The notes below the pieces were generated by a model. The model ran no database searches, had not been told where the DNA came from, and saw only the letters and a list, made by a program, of their open reading frames with translations. Shown in pieces: positions 17,249 through 26,548 of a stretch of DNA of 64,000 nucleotides. The translations under genes and the position numbers were made by a program. Each line of letters opens with the position of its first letter. Within the stretch, counting starts at the first letter, position 1. The DNA is from Draconibacterium mangrovi (lineage in GTDB: Bacteria > Bacteroidota > Bacteroidia > Bacteroidales > Prolixibacteraceae): NCBI RefSeq assembly GCF_010586825.1, contig NZ_JAAAGB010000005.1:1-64000 (forward strand), given 5' to 3'.

Positions 17249-17478
17249 TTTATGCTCATTTATTATTTTTGGCTGAAAATAAAGATAGATATTGACACAA
17301 AGAATGACAATTGCAATTACTTTTCTATTAACAATCTTCAAGTTGCTCAATTTGTTTAGCAATCCGAATTGATGGAGGTTTTTATTTTCAACTATTAATC
17401 ATAAATTGTTAGCAGAAATGTGCAGTAAGTTGACTTTGAAGTCGATTAAAATAAACTGAAAGAATAACCTTTAGATCT

Positions 17479-18795
17479 ATGAATATTATTTACCGCTACT
17501 TACTTGATCATATCCGTGAAATCGGAACAATGGAAATTTTAGCCAAACCTCTGGCCGCATTAATTTGCCTTGTGCTTATTGTTTTTGTGGCCTGGCTGGC
17601 ACATTTTATTACACGCAAGATTTTTTTAGCGATTGTGCAGCGGATTGCCAACCGTACAAAAACAAACTGGGATGATATTTTAATCGAAAACAAGGTTTTT
17701 AAGGGGCTGGCGCATTTGGTTCCTGCATTTATATTGTATTATAGTGCCGATTTTTCGTATCCTAATATTCACCAGCAGGTAAGCGAACTGGCGCCCGAGG
17801 TGTACAAGTCTCTATCGCAGGATTATTATTGGGGGCTTAACAGCTTGCTGACGAAAATATCGCGCATTTATTTTATTGCCATTATTGTTTTTGTGGCCAA
17901 CTCAACCTTAAATGCAGCACTACAGATTTATAATACTACCGAGTTTTCGCATAATCGCTCTATAAAAGGTTATGTGCAGCTCGTGAAAATTTTTGTGTTT
18001 TTTATGGCTGGCATACTACTGATCTCTGTTCTGCTGGGAAAAGATCCAACAGCTCTTTTAGCAGGTTTGGGAGCAATTGCAGCCGTTTTATTGTTGGTTT
18101 TCCGCGATACGATACTTGGTTTTGTGGCTTCTATTCAGCTGTCGGCAAACGATATGGTGAAAATTGGCGACTGGATTCAGATGGAAAAACACAAGGCCGA
18201 CGGAACAGTTATCGATATTACCTTAAATACAGTAAAAGTTCAGAACTGGGATAAAACCATTACCACTATTCCAACGTACGCGTTGGTTTCCGAATCGTTC
18301 TTTAACTGGAAAGGAATGGAAGAATCGGGAGGCCGCCGTATAAAACGCTCGGTTGCAATCGATACCAATACCATTAAATTTTGCGATGCGGACATGTTGG
18401 AGCGTTTCGAAAAGTTCGATCTTATCCGGTCGTATATTCAGGAAAAGGAAAAAGAACTGAAGGAATACAACAAAGGAAAGAATCTGGCCGAGGAGGATTA
18501 TATCAGTGGCAGGCATCAAACCAATGTTGGTATTTTCAGGAAGTACCTGGAAGTGTATCTTCGACAGCATCCAAAAATCAATCAGGATCTTACATTTTTA
18601 GTACGCCAGTTGCAACCGTTCGGCAAAGGTTTGCCCATCGAAATTTACGTGTTTAGCAGCGACCAGGAATGGGCAAATTATGAAAGTATTCAGGCTGACA
18701 TTTTCGACCATATATTTGCTGTTATTCCCGAGTTCGAACTGAGGGTCTTTCAAGAGCCTTCAGGCGCTGATATTGAAAAGATTGCACGTCGGTAA
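17479..18795 (+). CDS. MscS-family mechanosensitive channel (YbdG-like)
   Basis: The 438-residue protein has membrane segments near 20-45, 70-90, 125-150, 170-190 and a final pore-lining helix around 190-215 (GLGAIAAVLLLVFRDTILGF). The MscS beta domain follows (NDMVKIGDWIQM...DGTVIDITLNTVKVQNWD). The long N-terminal part and C-terminal extension are like YbdG (MscM) rather than the short MscS. It should open on membrane tension and protect against hypo-osmotic shock. It is a single gene with its own control region. Confidence 0.9.
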   Translation: MNIIYRYLLDHIREIGTMEILAKPLAALICLVLIVFVAWLAHFITRKIFLAIVQRIANRTKTNWDDILIENKVFKGLAHLVPAFILYYSADFSYPNIHQQVSELAPEVYKSLSQDYYWGLNSLLTKISRIYFIAIIVFVANSTLNAALQIYNTTEFSHNRSIKGYVQLVKIFVFFMAGILLISVLLGKDPTALLAGLGAIAAVLLLVFRDTILGFVASIQLSANDMVKIGDWIQMEKHKADGTVIDITLNTVKVQNWDKTITTIPTYALVSESFFNWKGMEESGGRRIKRSVAIDTNTIKFCDADMLERFEKFDLIRSYIQEKEKELKEYNKGKNLAEEDYISGRHQTNVGIFRKYLEVYLRQHPKINQDLTFLVRQLQPFGKGLPIEIYVFSSDQEWANYESIQADIFDHIFAVIPEFELRVFQEPSGADIEKIARR

Positions 18796-18950
18796 ATCCG
18801 GTGTAAATTGCGTTGGTTTTGACTTCTTTAAAAAAATGAATTTCTTACAGTTTGTAAGCAATGATATGTTTTAAAGCATCACAGATTAGTGATTGTAAAT
18901 TTTACCTACATTTGTGCTATAATTTGAAACTAACTCAGAAGATTAGAAAC

Positions 18951-19436
18951 ATGAAGTCGAATGATTATTTAGAAGAAAAACCGGCTGATATTGATGAGCT
19001 GGATGAAAAGATATTAAAGCTTATTACAAAAAATGCCCGAATACCTTTTTTAGAAGTTGCCCGTGAATGTGGAGTTTCAGGTGCTGCTATTCATCAGCGT
19101 GTTCAGCGCTTGTTAAATATTGGTGTTGTGCATGGAAGCGAATTTGTGGTTAGCCCGCAAAAACTGGGTTACAACACATGTGCTTACATGGGAATTTATC
19201 TCGATAAAGCCAAATACCATACACAAGTTGCTGAAGCTTTGCGAAATATTCCGGAAATAATTGAGTGTCATTACACAACAGGTGCCTATGCTATTTTTGT
19301 TAAAATACAAACGAAAACAAACAAGCATTTGAAACGTCTGATCGACGAGCAATTGCAGGATATTGAGGGAATTGCCCGCACCGAAACATTTATTTCTTTG
19401 GAACAGGACTTTAAACGACAAGTACCTATAAAATAA
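18951..19436 (+). CDS. Lrp/AsnC-family transcription regulator (left of amt)
   Basis: The 161-residue protein has an N-terminal winged helix-turn-helix (about 15-70; FLEVARECGVSGAAIHQRVQRL) and a C-terminal ligand-binding RAM domain (about 80-155; IIECHYTTGAYAIFVKI). It is about 60 percent like the paralogue at 21192-21659 by eye. The ATG at 18951 is used; the open frame to 18861 crosses the probable -7 box TACATTTG (18907-18914). It lies convergent to the ammonium transporter gene across a strong terminator, so a role in nitrogen or amino acid control is plausible but inferred. Confidence 0.88.
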   Translation: MKSNDYLEEKPADIDELDEKILKLITKNARIPFLEVARECGVSGAAIHQRVQRLLNIGVVHGSEFVVSPQKLGYNTCAYMGIYLDKAKYHTQVAEALRNIPEIIECHYTTGAYAIFVKIQTKTNKHLKRLIDEQLQDIEGIARTETFISLEQDFKRQVPIK

Positions 19437-19464
19437 AAAAGGCCGGTTTTATCCGGCCTTTTTT
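19435..19464. terminator. Bidirectional terminator between lrp-like gene and amt
   Basis: AAAAAAGGCCGG TTTTAT CCGGCCTTTTTT forms a strong GC stem with A and T runs on both sides. Confidence 0.9.
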
Positions 19465-19504
19465 ATGCGTCAATGTATTGAATTCTAAATCAGGTTATTA
19501 TATT

Positions 19505-20833
19505 TTAATCTTCTGAGTAAACAAAGTTATACGATTCGTCGTGTTGACTAATATCCAAACCAACTTTCTCTCCATGTGGAGAAATTCGCATCGGAACAAT
19601 CATATCGGTTATCTTGTACATTAACAACGAACCTCCGAAAGTGAAAATTCCAACAATAACCAGTGCCAGTAAATGGTACAAGAAAGTGGTGATTTCCCCG
19701 TGAATCAATCCCACTTCGTTGGCAAAAACAGCGGTAAACAACATACCTGTAATACCACCCATTCCGTGTGCAGGGAAGACATCCAGCGTATCATCCAGTT
19801 TCGATTTTGTACGTAGTGTAATGGCGTAGTTACTAATTATAGCGGCAATAACACCAATAAATATACTTGATCCAACATTTACAAATCCGGCGGCAGGAGT
19901 AATGGCAACCAAACCTACAACAAGTCCGATAGCCGCACCAACTGCAGATGGTTTTTTACCTTGTGCCGCGTCAAAGAATATCCAGGTTAACATAGCCGCT
20001 GCCGATGCAGTGTTGGTATTAACCAATGCCGATGCAGCAACAGAGTCGGCTGCCAATGCAGAACCTGCGTTAAAACCAAACCATCCGAACCAAAGCATTC
20101 CTGCACCTAATAAAATGTAAGGAATGTTTGCCGGCTTAATTTCTTTGTTAGCGTCTTTTCTTCTTCCAAGGAAAATCGCTCCGGCCAAAGCCGCAAAACC
20201 TGCCGACATATGTACTACTGTTCCTCCGGCAAAGTCAAGTACTCCCCAGTTACGCAGGAATCCGTTTGGATGCCAGGTCCAATGTGCCAGCGGAGCATAA
20301 ATAAATAATATAAAGAGTACCATAAATAACATGTAGGCTCTGAAACGTACTCTTCCGGCAAATGATCCGGTAATAAGAGCCGGTGTAATTATGGCAAATT
20401 TTAACTGGAACATTGCAAATACTGCAAAAGGGAATGTTGGTGCAAAATCGGGATGCGTTCCTCCGTTAACTCCTCTAAACATAAAGAATGTTAATGGATT
20501 ACCAAACAAGCCAAATCCTTCACCTCCGATGCTGTCGCCAAAGGCAATGCTAAAACCAACTACCACCCACAACACGCTTACAATTCCCATGGCGATGTAA
20601 CTTTGCAGCATTGTAGAAATAATATTTCTCGACTGGATCATTCCTCCGTAAAAGAATGCTAATCCCGGAGTCATTAACAATACCAAACCTGTTGCTGTTA
20701 GCATCCAGGCCGTATCACCGGCGTCGAGGTTCGAAGTGTCAATTTCTCCAACTCCGGTAGGTATAATTACACCAAGAGCGGCAACAATTATCAAAAGGGC
20801 AAGAATAAACCACCAACTTGTTGAATTTTTCAT
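19505..20833 (-). CDS. amt: Ammonium transporter (Amt family)
   Basis: The 442-residue protein has about eleven membrane segments. Family signatures are LMTPGLAFFYGG near residue 50, FAGGTVVHMSAGFAAL with the first pore His, and FPAHGMGGITGM with the second. It takes up ammonium or methylammonium across the inner membrane. Bacteria usually pair amt with glnK; no PII gene is next to it here, and the gene is instead flanked by two Lrp/AsnC regulators. The ATG at 20833 is chosen because the segment before it is not part of the conserved family N-terminus. Confidence 0.93.
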   Translation of the reverse strand: MKNSTSWWFILALLIIVAALGVIIPTGVGEIDTSNLDAGDTAWMLTATGLVLLMTPGLAFFYGGMIQSRNIISTMLQSYIAMGIVSVLWVVVGFSIAFGDSIGGEGFGLFGNPLTFFMFRGVNGGTHPDFAPTFPFAVFAMFQLKFAIITPALITGSFAGRVRFRAYMLFMVLFILFIYAPLAHWTWHPNGFLRNWGVLDFAGGTVVHMSAGFAALAGAIFLGRRKDANKEIKPANIPYILLGAGMLWFGWFGFNAGSALAADSVAASALVNTNTASAAAMLTWIFFDAAQGKKPSAVGAAIGLVVGLVAITPAAGFVNVGSSIFIGVIAAIISNYAITLRTKSKLDDTLDVFPAHGMGGITGMLFTAVFANEVGLIHGEITTFLYHLLALVIVGIFTFGGSLLMYKITDMIVPMRISPHGEKVGLDISQHDESYNFVYSED

Positions 20834-21143
20834 GTCTATAATTTTAAGGTTACTAATTTTAAGTCTGCACAGCACCATACAACTCATTATTTCAAGTTGA
20901 AATTGAGATGTTTTTTATCGCTGAAATTAAGCTGTCTATACCTGTTTTAGATTTTTATTGCTGTCTGTTTTTATAAAAATCTATTGTAAAAGTATTAATT
21001 AACATGAAAATGGCTATTATTTGTGGAATAATGAAAGCAATTTGAAATATTAATTAACAAACTGATAATATTTTTGTGTTTTTTGTAAGTCTGGGCTTCT
21101 TTGTTGTGATTTTGTTACTATATTGTGTTTACGCTTACTTTAC
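20834..21143. other. Divergent control region between amt and the second lrp-like gene
   Basis: This AT-rich, gene-free gap holds the promoters of amt (leftward) and of the Lrp/AsnC gene (rightward). No operator could be defined by eye. Confidence 0.4.
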
Positions 21144-21175
21144 TTTGAAATTATGTTAGTTTTTTGATACTTTTG
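21144..21175 (+). promoter_or_regulatory. Promoter of the right lrp-like gene
   Basis: TTTG at 21144-21147 and TACTTTTG at 21168-21175 are 20 bp apart and match the Bacteroidota consensus. The predicted transcript starts about 10 nt before the ATG at 21192, so the leader is very short. Confidence 0.6.
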
Positions 21176-21191
21176 TAGAAAATTGTTAAAG

Positions 21192-21659
21192 ATGACTTTA
21201 AGGAATAACTTAGACGACTGGGATTTAAAAATTCTGGATATAATTACCAAAAACGCAAGAATACCTTTTAAAGATGTTGCAAAAGAAGTGGGTATTTCAC
21301 GTGCGGCTGTGCACCAACGTGTTAACCGAATGGTAGATTTGGAAGTGATCGTTGGATCTGGCTATCACATTAATCCCAAAAAGGTTGATTTTAAGACCTG
21401 CACCTACATTGGTATTTTCCTGGAAAAAGGAGGTCTGTTCAGCGAAGTGGTAAAAGGTTTGGAAGAAATCCCTGAGATCGTTGAGTGTCATTACACCACC
21501 GGAGCATACGCCATTTTTATTAAAGTTTACGCTAAGGATAACGAGCACTTAAAAAATATCTTAAGCGGAAAAATTCAAAAAATTAGCGGTGTTGCCAGTA
21601 CCGAAACTTTTATTTCTCTTGAAGAGTCATTTAAGCGTACTATTCCTGTTCAGGCCTGA
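21192..21659 (+). CDS. Lrp/AsnC-family transcription regulator (right of amt)
   Basis: The 155-residue protein has a helix-turn-helix (about 25-45; FKDVAKEVGISRAAVHQRVNRM) and a RAM domain (about 75-150; IVECHYTTGAYAIFIKVY). The shared blocks with the left paralogue, down to ECHYTTGAYAIF and ETFISLE, indicate a gene duplication. It is divergent from amt, the usual place for a regulator of the neighbouring gene. Its last 10 bp overlap the end of the convergent rlmB gene. Confidence 0.88.
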   Translation: MTLRNNLDDWDLKILDIITKNARIPFKDVAKEVGISRAAVHQRVNRMVDLEVIVGSGYHINPKKVDFKTCTYIGIFLEKGGLFSEVVKGLEEIPEIVECHYTTGAYAIFIKVYAKDNEHLKNILSGKIQKISGVASTETFISLEESFKRTIPVQA

Positions 21660-22408
21660 TTTCGTTGTCTGACTGCTTCGTAAATCATTAAAGCAGCAGA
21701 TACCGAAACATTTAAAGATTCAATCTGTCCTAAGATCGGGATTTTTAATTGTTCATCGGCAAGTTTCAGAATTTGAGCAGAAACACCCGTATCTTCTGAT
21801 CCCATTACAATGGCCAGTGGCGATTTCATATCGGCATTCGTGTAAAGTTTGTCACCTTTTTCGGTGGCAGCAACTATTTTAATGCCCGAATCTTTCAGAA
21901 ATCGAACCGTATGGTAAAGGTTGTTTGTTTTGCAGATTGGAATGTTGTGAATGGCACCTGCCGATGTTTTTACAGCATCGGCACCAATACGTGCCATACC
22001 TTTTTCGGGAATAATAATGGCCTGAACTCCGGCACATTCAGCCGAACGCGCAATGGCTCCGAAGTTCCGTACATCGGTTATCTGGTCTAAAACAAGCAGG
22101 AGAGGAGTTTTACCTTCTTCGTAAATCCCCGGAATTACTGTTTCAACATTATCAAACTCAATGGGCGAAACAAAGGCGAGCACTCCCTGGTGATTTTTTC
22201 GTGTAATACGATTAATTTTCTCGATAGGAACGTACTGAACGCTAATCTCGTTTTCTTTTATCAGTTCCTGTAGTTCGGTGATCAGCTCGTTTCGCAAACC
22301 CTTTTTTATCAGGATTCTGTCGATTGTTTTGCCTTTTTTTATGGCTTCGATTATAGCTCTTGTTCCAAACAGAAAATCCTCTTTATCTATTCCTTTTTGT
22401 TTCATCAT
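21650..22408 (-). CDS. rlmB: 23S rRNA (guanosine-2'-O)-methyltransferase RlmB
   Basis: This 252-residue SpoU-family enzyme has an N-terminal ribosome-binding substrate domain (about 1-85; FGTRAIIEAIKKGKTIDRI) and a C-terminal trefoil-knot SAM domain with motifs NFGAIARSAE, VMGSEDTGVS and LNVSVSAALMIYE. The N-terminal domain and length fit RlmB, which methylates G2251 in the 23S peptidyl-transferase P loop. It is 7 bp downstream of the ABC-F gene on the same strand and probably cotranscribed with it, so two ribosome-related functions share an operon. Confidence 0.88.
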   Translation of the reverse strand: MMKQKGIDKEDFLFGTRAIIEAIKKGKTIDRILIKKGLRNELITELQELIKENEISVQYVPIEKINRITRKNHQGVLAFVSPIEFDNVETVIPGIYEEGKTPLLLVLDQITDVRNFGAIARSAECAGVQAIIIPEKGMARIGADAVKTSAGAIHNIPICKTNNLYHTVRFLKDSGIKIVAATEKGDKLYTNADMKSPLAIVMGSEDTGVSAQILKLADEQLKIPILGQIESLNVSVSAALMIYEAVRQRNQA

Positions 22409-22415
22409 TTTTTAT

Positions 22416-24362
22416 TTACCAGGTTTTTTTAGCCTTCCAGTTTTCCAGTTCTTCGTGGGCATTTTCCCAATCGAGCATACTTTCTTCCAGGTTCGATTTT
22501 AATTGTTCATACTGCTCAAAAACCGAATGGTCATTAATATTTTCGGGTTTGGCAAGCAGCTTGTCCATTTCTTCGATGTCTGCCTCCAGTTCCGCAATCT
22601 TTTCTTCGGCCTGGGCTACACTTTTCTCCATGCGCGAAATGGTACGGTTTATCTCTTTCTTTTCATCAAACGACAGCTCGTCATTTTGTTTATCCGAAGT
22701 TACAACTTTTGCGGCTTTTGTATTCTTTTTCTTGCTTTCCAATTCTTTCATCGACTCCATTTTCTTTCGGTACAGAAAATCAAAAATGCCGCCGAGGTGT
22801 TGTTTTGCCTTTTTATTTCTGAATTCATAAATACAATTCACTAAGCCATCAAGAAAATCACGATCGTGCGAAACGACGAGTACCGTTCCCGAGAAATTGG
22901 CCAATGCGTTTTTCAAAATCTCTTTCGAGCGCATGTCGAGATGATTGGTTGGTTCATCGAGAATTAGAAAGTTGACCGGTTCAAGCATCAGGCGAATCAT
23001 TGCCAGTCGCGACTTTTCACCCCCACTTAATACTTTTACTTTTTTATCGATGTCTTCGCCGCGGAATAAAAACGCAGCAAGAATATCTCTGATCTTGGTT
23101 CGGATATCGCCAACTGCAATTTCATCTATGGTTTCAAAAACCGTAAGCTCTCCATTTAACAGTTGCGCCTGGTTTTGAGCAAAGTAGCCAATTTTAACAT
23201 TGTGGCCCAGTTTCATCGAGCCGTTGTGTTCCAGCTCGTTCATGATAATCCGGGCAAGCGTTGTTTTGCCTTCTCCGTTACGGCCAACAAACGCTATCTT
23301 TTCACCATTCTCGATGGTGAGGTTGATATCGTCAAGTACGTGCAACGAATCGTAATATTTGCTGATATGTTTGGCTTCAACCACAACGCGACCTGAGCGA
23401 GGTGCCGGCGGAAAGCTGATCTTCAGTGCTGAGTTGTCCTCTTCTTCAATTTCAATCCGATCCAGCTTTTCCAACTGTTTTACTCTCGATTGCACCTGTA
23501 CCGCTTTTGATGATTTGTACCTGAAACGTTCAATAAACCGCTCGGTATCTTCAATCATTTTTTGCTGGTTGGTGTAGGCTGCCAAATTAATCTCACGCTG
23601 TTCGGCTTTCCAGTCCATAAAACGAGTGTAATTCATTTTCTGGTCGGTAATTTTACCCAGCGAAATTTCTATGGTGCGGTTACAAACGGCATCCAAAAAT
23701 GCTTTATCGTGCGAAACCAGAATAACGGCTCCGCTGTATGTTTTCAGAAAATCTTCCAGCCACTGAATCGATTCGATGTCGAGGTGGTTGGTTGGCTCAT
23801 CCAGTAAAAATACATCGGGCTTTTTTAGCAGTAATTTTGCAAGCTCAACACGCATACGCCAACCTCCGCTGAATTCCGAGGTCATCCGGTCGAAATCGGT
23901 TCGTTCAAAACCCAATCCCAGAAGCGTTTGTTCCAGCTCGGCTTCGTAGTTGTCGCCGCCCAAAAGCTGGTAACGTTCGTTGTATTCAGTAACCTGATCC
24001 AGCTTTTTCAAATACTCATCAGAATGATAATCTTCGCTTTCGGCAATTTCCTGGTTTAGATTTGCTATTTTCTTTTCAATTGCTAAAAGTTCCTCGAACG
24101 CCTGTGTGACTTCGTTTTTAAGAGTGCGCGTGTCCGAAACCACCATTTGCTGAGGTAAATAACCAACGCTTGTTTCTTTCGGAACAGCAACGACGCCAGC
24201 CGTTGGATTTTCTATGCCTGTAATAATTTTTAGCAGTGTACTTTTTCCGGCACCGTTTTTACCAATCAGTCCAATTCTGTCTTTTGGATTAACCAGGAAA
24301 CTGATTTCTTTAAACAGTTCGAAACCGCCAAAACTGAGATTTATTTTATCTATCGATATCAT
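22416..24362 (-). CDS. ABC-F family ATPase
   Basis: The 648-residue protein holds two ABC ATPase domains without membrane segments. Domain 1 has GKNGAGKST, FSGGWRMR and LLDEPTNHLD. Domain 2 has GRNGEGKTT, LSGGEKSR and LILDEPTNHLD. A long charged linker lies between them, and a C-terminal coiled coil (about 560-645) resembles Uup-type proteins. ABC-F proteins act on ribosomes, or for Uup on DNA branch structures. Housekeeping function is likelier than antibiotic resistance, judged by the operon with rlmB. The ATG at 24362 is used in place of an upstream TTG. Confidence 0.9.
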   Translation of the reverse strand: MISIDKINLSFGGFELFKEISFLVNPKDRIGLIGKNGAGKSTLLKIITGIENPTAGVVAVPKETSVGYLPQQMVVSDTRTLKNEVTQAFEELLAIEKKIANLNQEIAESEDYHSDEYLKKLDQVTEYNERYQLLGGDNYEAELEQTLLGLGFERTDFDRMTSEFSGGWRMRVELAKLLLKKPDVFLLDEPTNHLDIESIQWLEDFLKTYSGAVILVSHDKAFLDAVCNRTIEISLGKITDQKMNYTRFMDWKAEQREINLAAYTNQQKMIEDTERFIERFRYKSSKAVQVQSRVKQLEKLDRIEIEEEDNSALKISFPPAPRSGRVVVEAKHISKYYDSLHVLDDINLTIENGEKIAFVGRNGEGKTTLARIIMNELEHNGSMKLGHNVKIGYFAQNQAQLLNGELTVFETIDEIAVGDIRTKIRDILAAFLFRGEDIDKKVKVLSGGEKSRLAMIRLMLEPVNFLILDEPTNHLDMRSKEILKNALANFSGTVLVVSHDRDFLDGLVNCIYEFRNKKAKQHLGGIFDFLYRKKMESMKELESKKKNTKAAKVVTSDKQNDELSFDEKKEINRTISRMEKSVAQAEEKIAELEADIEEMDKLLAKPENINDHSVFEQYEQLKSNLEESMLDWENAHEELENWKAKKTW

Positions 24363-24826
24363 TCTGTACAAAAATTGCCCAAAGATAATTATTTCGAACA
24401 GACGGGACAGTGCAAAAACGGGAGTGTGATTTTATTGATATTGGTTTGTTTACCGATCACAAAAAATATTAAGGGTTTAAGTGTGATCTTCTATGTTTTA
24501 TTTTGAAGTTAGGCAAGGTGAATTGCACAAGTTATATCGCAAATAATGGAGTTTGTTCAAATGGATGAACATCATTTATGCAGTAGTGTAAGAAGTGTTA
24601 GATAAAATACCATTTGGTATTATAATGTTTAATCCGTAACTTGTGTAGTGCAATTTTAAAAGATAAATTATAAGGGTAGAATATGTATCTTGATTGGTTT
24701 ATGTTTAGGGGTTTGTAAAATTATCAATCATCTTCAAAAAAGCGTCCATAAATGTTCTACCCTTTTTCTTGAACTACAACCGAAATAACATATAGTTAGT
24801 CTTCAACTACAAATATTAGTGGTAAC
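24363..24826. other. Gene-free region left of the integrated element
   Basis: No gene, RNA or repeat was recognised. It is probably the original sequence downstream of the tRNA-Met gene plus the upstream region of the ABC-F gene. Confidence 0.4.
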
Positions 24827-24856
24827 GAAAAGAGCGTCAGCTGGATAGCTCTTTTC
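24827..24856. terminator. Hairpin resembling a terminator
   Basis: GAAAAGAGC (24827-24835) pairs with GCTCTTTTC (24848-24856) around a 12-nt loop. There is no gene directly upstream on the plus strand, so its use is unclear. Confidence 0.5.
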
Positions 24857-24914
24857 TTTGTCTAATTACCTTTCGTTTTGTGGAAATCGGTCTTCTTTTA
24901 ACTAGTGAATATAA

Positions 24915-24949
24915 AATAAAAAGGAGCCCGGTAATTACCTGACTCCTTT
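24915..24949 (-). terminator. Probable original terminator of the tRNA-Met gene
   Basis: On the minus strand, an arm with AAAGGAGTC pairs with GGGCTCCTTTT and is followed by a T-rich run. It lies just left of the left 28-bp att repeat, where the 3' flank of the tRNA would have been before integration. Confidence 0.6.
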
Positions 24950-24951
24950 CG

Positions 24952-24979
24952 TTTTAGTAGCGAGAGGCGGGCTTGAACC
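24952..24979. repeat. Left attachment repeat (att) of the tRNA-Met element
   Basis: 28 bp identical to 35723-35750, beginning TTTTAGTAGCGAGAGGCGGG and covering the 3' part of tRNA-Met (acceptor 3' side plus most of the T arm). Only this tRNA fragment remains here; the complete tRNA is at the other end. Confidence 0.85.
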
Positions 24980-25098
24980 CTATTTTGTGCAAAATTGAAA
25001 AATAATATAATATGCAGAAAGATAGATAGATAGAGGAAAATAGGGTGTTCAATGAAATGCAATAAAATACAATAAAGTACATCTGAAAACACACTTTA

Positions 25099-25117
25099 TT
25101 TCCAATATATTTCCAAT
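25099..25117 (+). repeat. 19-bp end repeat, left copy
   Basis: TTTCCAATATATTTCCAAT occurs here, again identically at 35675-35693 near the right end, and as a 17-bp inverted copy at 27581-27597. Its position just inside both element ends suggests an arm-type integrase binding site. Confidence 0.6.
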
Positions 25118-25171
25118 TGTGGAATTTTTTTATTCCTTTGTAACTAATTGTGTAGGAGAAACTAAAGGAAT

Positions 25172-26548
25172 ATGGCAACAGCAAATTATTTTTTACAAAA
25201 GGCTTACGTTTCCAAAATTAGAGACAAAAATGGGAATAAAGTATTGAGTCCAGATAAAACAAGGGTTTATTTGTTCTTAATTCACGATGCAAAACACATT
25301 TTAAAAATTAAAACGGAGCACAGTGTATTACCAAAACATTGGGACTTTAAAAAGCAGGAGGTTAAGCATCAAGTTACAAGTAGTGTGACGGTTAATGAAT
25401 CATTGGAAAAGTTCAAGAATAGTATTCTAGACAAATACAATAATTTGCGGAATGATTTTCCAAACATGAAGTTTGATGAAATTTCCATTAATGTAAAGGA
25501 GTTTGCAAAAACAGGTACTACCCCAATTTATTCAGATAGGGATAAGCCTTTTATTGATGTATATGACGAATATATAAACGAAAGAATGAATGAATTGTCA
25601 CATAGGACTATTCAGAAATTTGAAACGCTTAAAAAGGCTCTCCTTGATTTTGAAAAGAAAAAGAACTACAAGTTAACATTTGATAGAATTGACTTGGTTT
25701 TCTATGATAAATTCAAAAGCTATCTCCAGAGTAAAAAACCTGTTGGTAGAATGAAAAACCGTGTTGAATCGCAACAGAAAGGGGTATTGAATGCCACTTC
25801 CGAAAAATATATTTCAAATTTGAAAAATTTTATGAAATGGAGTATGGAAAGAGGCTACCACACCTCCACCCATTTTATGAAAACGGAATTTGAAGCAAAA
25901 CGACAGCTTAAAAATGAACCCAAGAACAAAATTGTAACACTAAAGCTTGCAGAACTTACAAAGCTCTATAATCACGATTTTAGCGATGATAAAAGGTTGG
26001 AAAAAGTGCGAGATGTTTTTTGTTTTGCATGTTTTACTGGTCAGCGTTGGAGTGATGTCGAACGTTTTAAAAAAGAAGACATTCGTGGTAATTGGTGGAG
26101 CTTTATTTCTTTTAAAACAGGTTCGGAAATAAATGTTCCTTTGGTTGGGTATGCTGCACCTGCACTAGATATTTTGAAAAAATATGATTTTAAACTTCCA
26201 ATAATTAGCTCCCAGAAGTTTAATAAATACCTTAAAGAGGTTGGAGAGATAGCAGAACTTGATAGGGCAGTTGTTATTGAAAGAAGGGTTGGACGTCGAT
26301 TGGTAGAGTTTAAAGATCCGTTATACGAGTTTATGAGTAGTCATATGGGGCGGAGAACCGCCGTAAGTCTGTTGCTTAATTCTTTTCATGTACCAATTCA
26401 CAAAGTAAGGGATATTACAGGGCATTCGGATTTGAGAACACTTGATAAGTACTTGGACAAAGATTTAAAAGAACTGGAAAGGAGTATGGCTGAGACTAAA
26501 AATATTTCGGAAGGTGTTTTAACCGTTGTAAAAACGAATGCGGTATGA
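25172..26548 (+). CDS. int: Tyrosine recombinase (integrase) of the tRNA-Met element
   Basis: The 458-residue protein has an N-terminal arm-binding part, a SAM-like core-binding domain (about 125-235) and a catalytic domain (about 260-440). Catalytic residues are visible: Arg in FTGQRWSD, His and Arg in SHMGRRTA, His in ITGHSD and the Tyr nucleophile in LDKYLDKD. It resembles the integrases of Bacteroidota elements. Integration into the tRNA-Met gene is expected from its place next to the left att repeat. It overlaps the next gene by 4 bp (ATGA), so the two are coupled. Confidence 0.92.
   Translation: MATANYFLQKAYVSKIRDKNGNKVLSPDKTRVYLFLIHDAKHILKIKTEHSVLPKHWDFKKQEVKHQVTSSVTVNESLEKFKNSILDKYNNLRNDFPNMKFDEISINVKEFAKTGTTPIYSDRDKPFIDVYDEYINERMNELSHRTIQKFETLKKALLDFEKKKNYKLTFDRIDLVFYDKFKSYLQSKKPVGRMKNRVESQQKGVLNATSEKYISNLKNFMKWSMERGYHTSTHFMKTEFEAKRQLKNEPKNKIVTLKLAELTKLYNHDFSDDKRLEKVRDVFCFACFTGQRWSDVERFKKEDIRGNWWSFISFKTGSEINVPLVGYAAPALDILKKYDFKLPIISSQKFNKYLKEVGEIAELDRAVVIERRVGRRLVEFKDPLYEFMSSHMGRRTAVSLLLNSFHVPIHKVRDITGHSDLRTLDKYLDKDLKELERSMAETKNISEGVLTVVKTNAV

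Noticed and set aside
24898-25184. Hydrophobic small frames on the minus strand at the left end of the element
   Set aside because: They cross the att repeat and the tRNA remnant and consist of low-complexity Ile/Tyr/Phe stretches from AT-rich DNA.
25172-26548. Integron integrase for the cassettes at the left edge
   Set aside because: The recombinase lies next to the tRNA att repeat, 22 kb from the cassettes, and looks like a tRNA-targeting element integrase. Only a phylogeny and a check for the IntI-specific insert would settle it.
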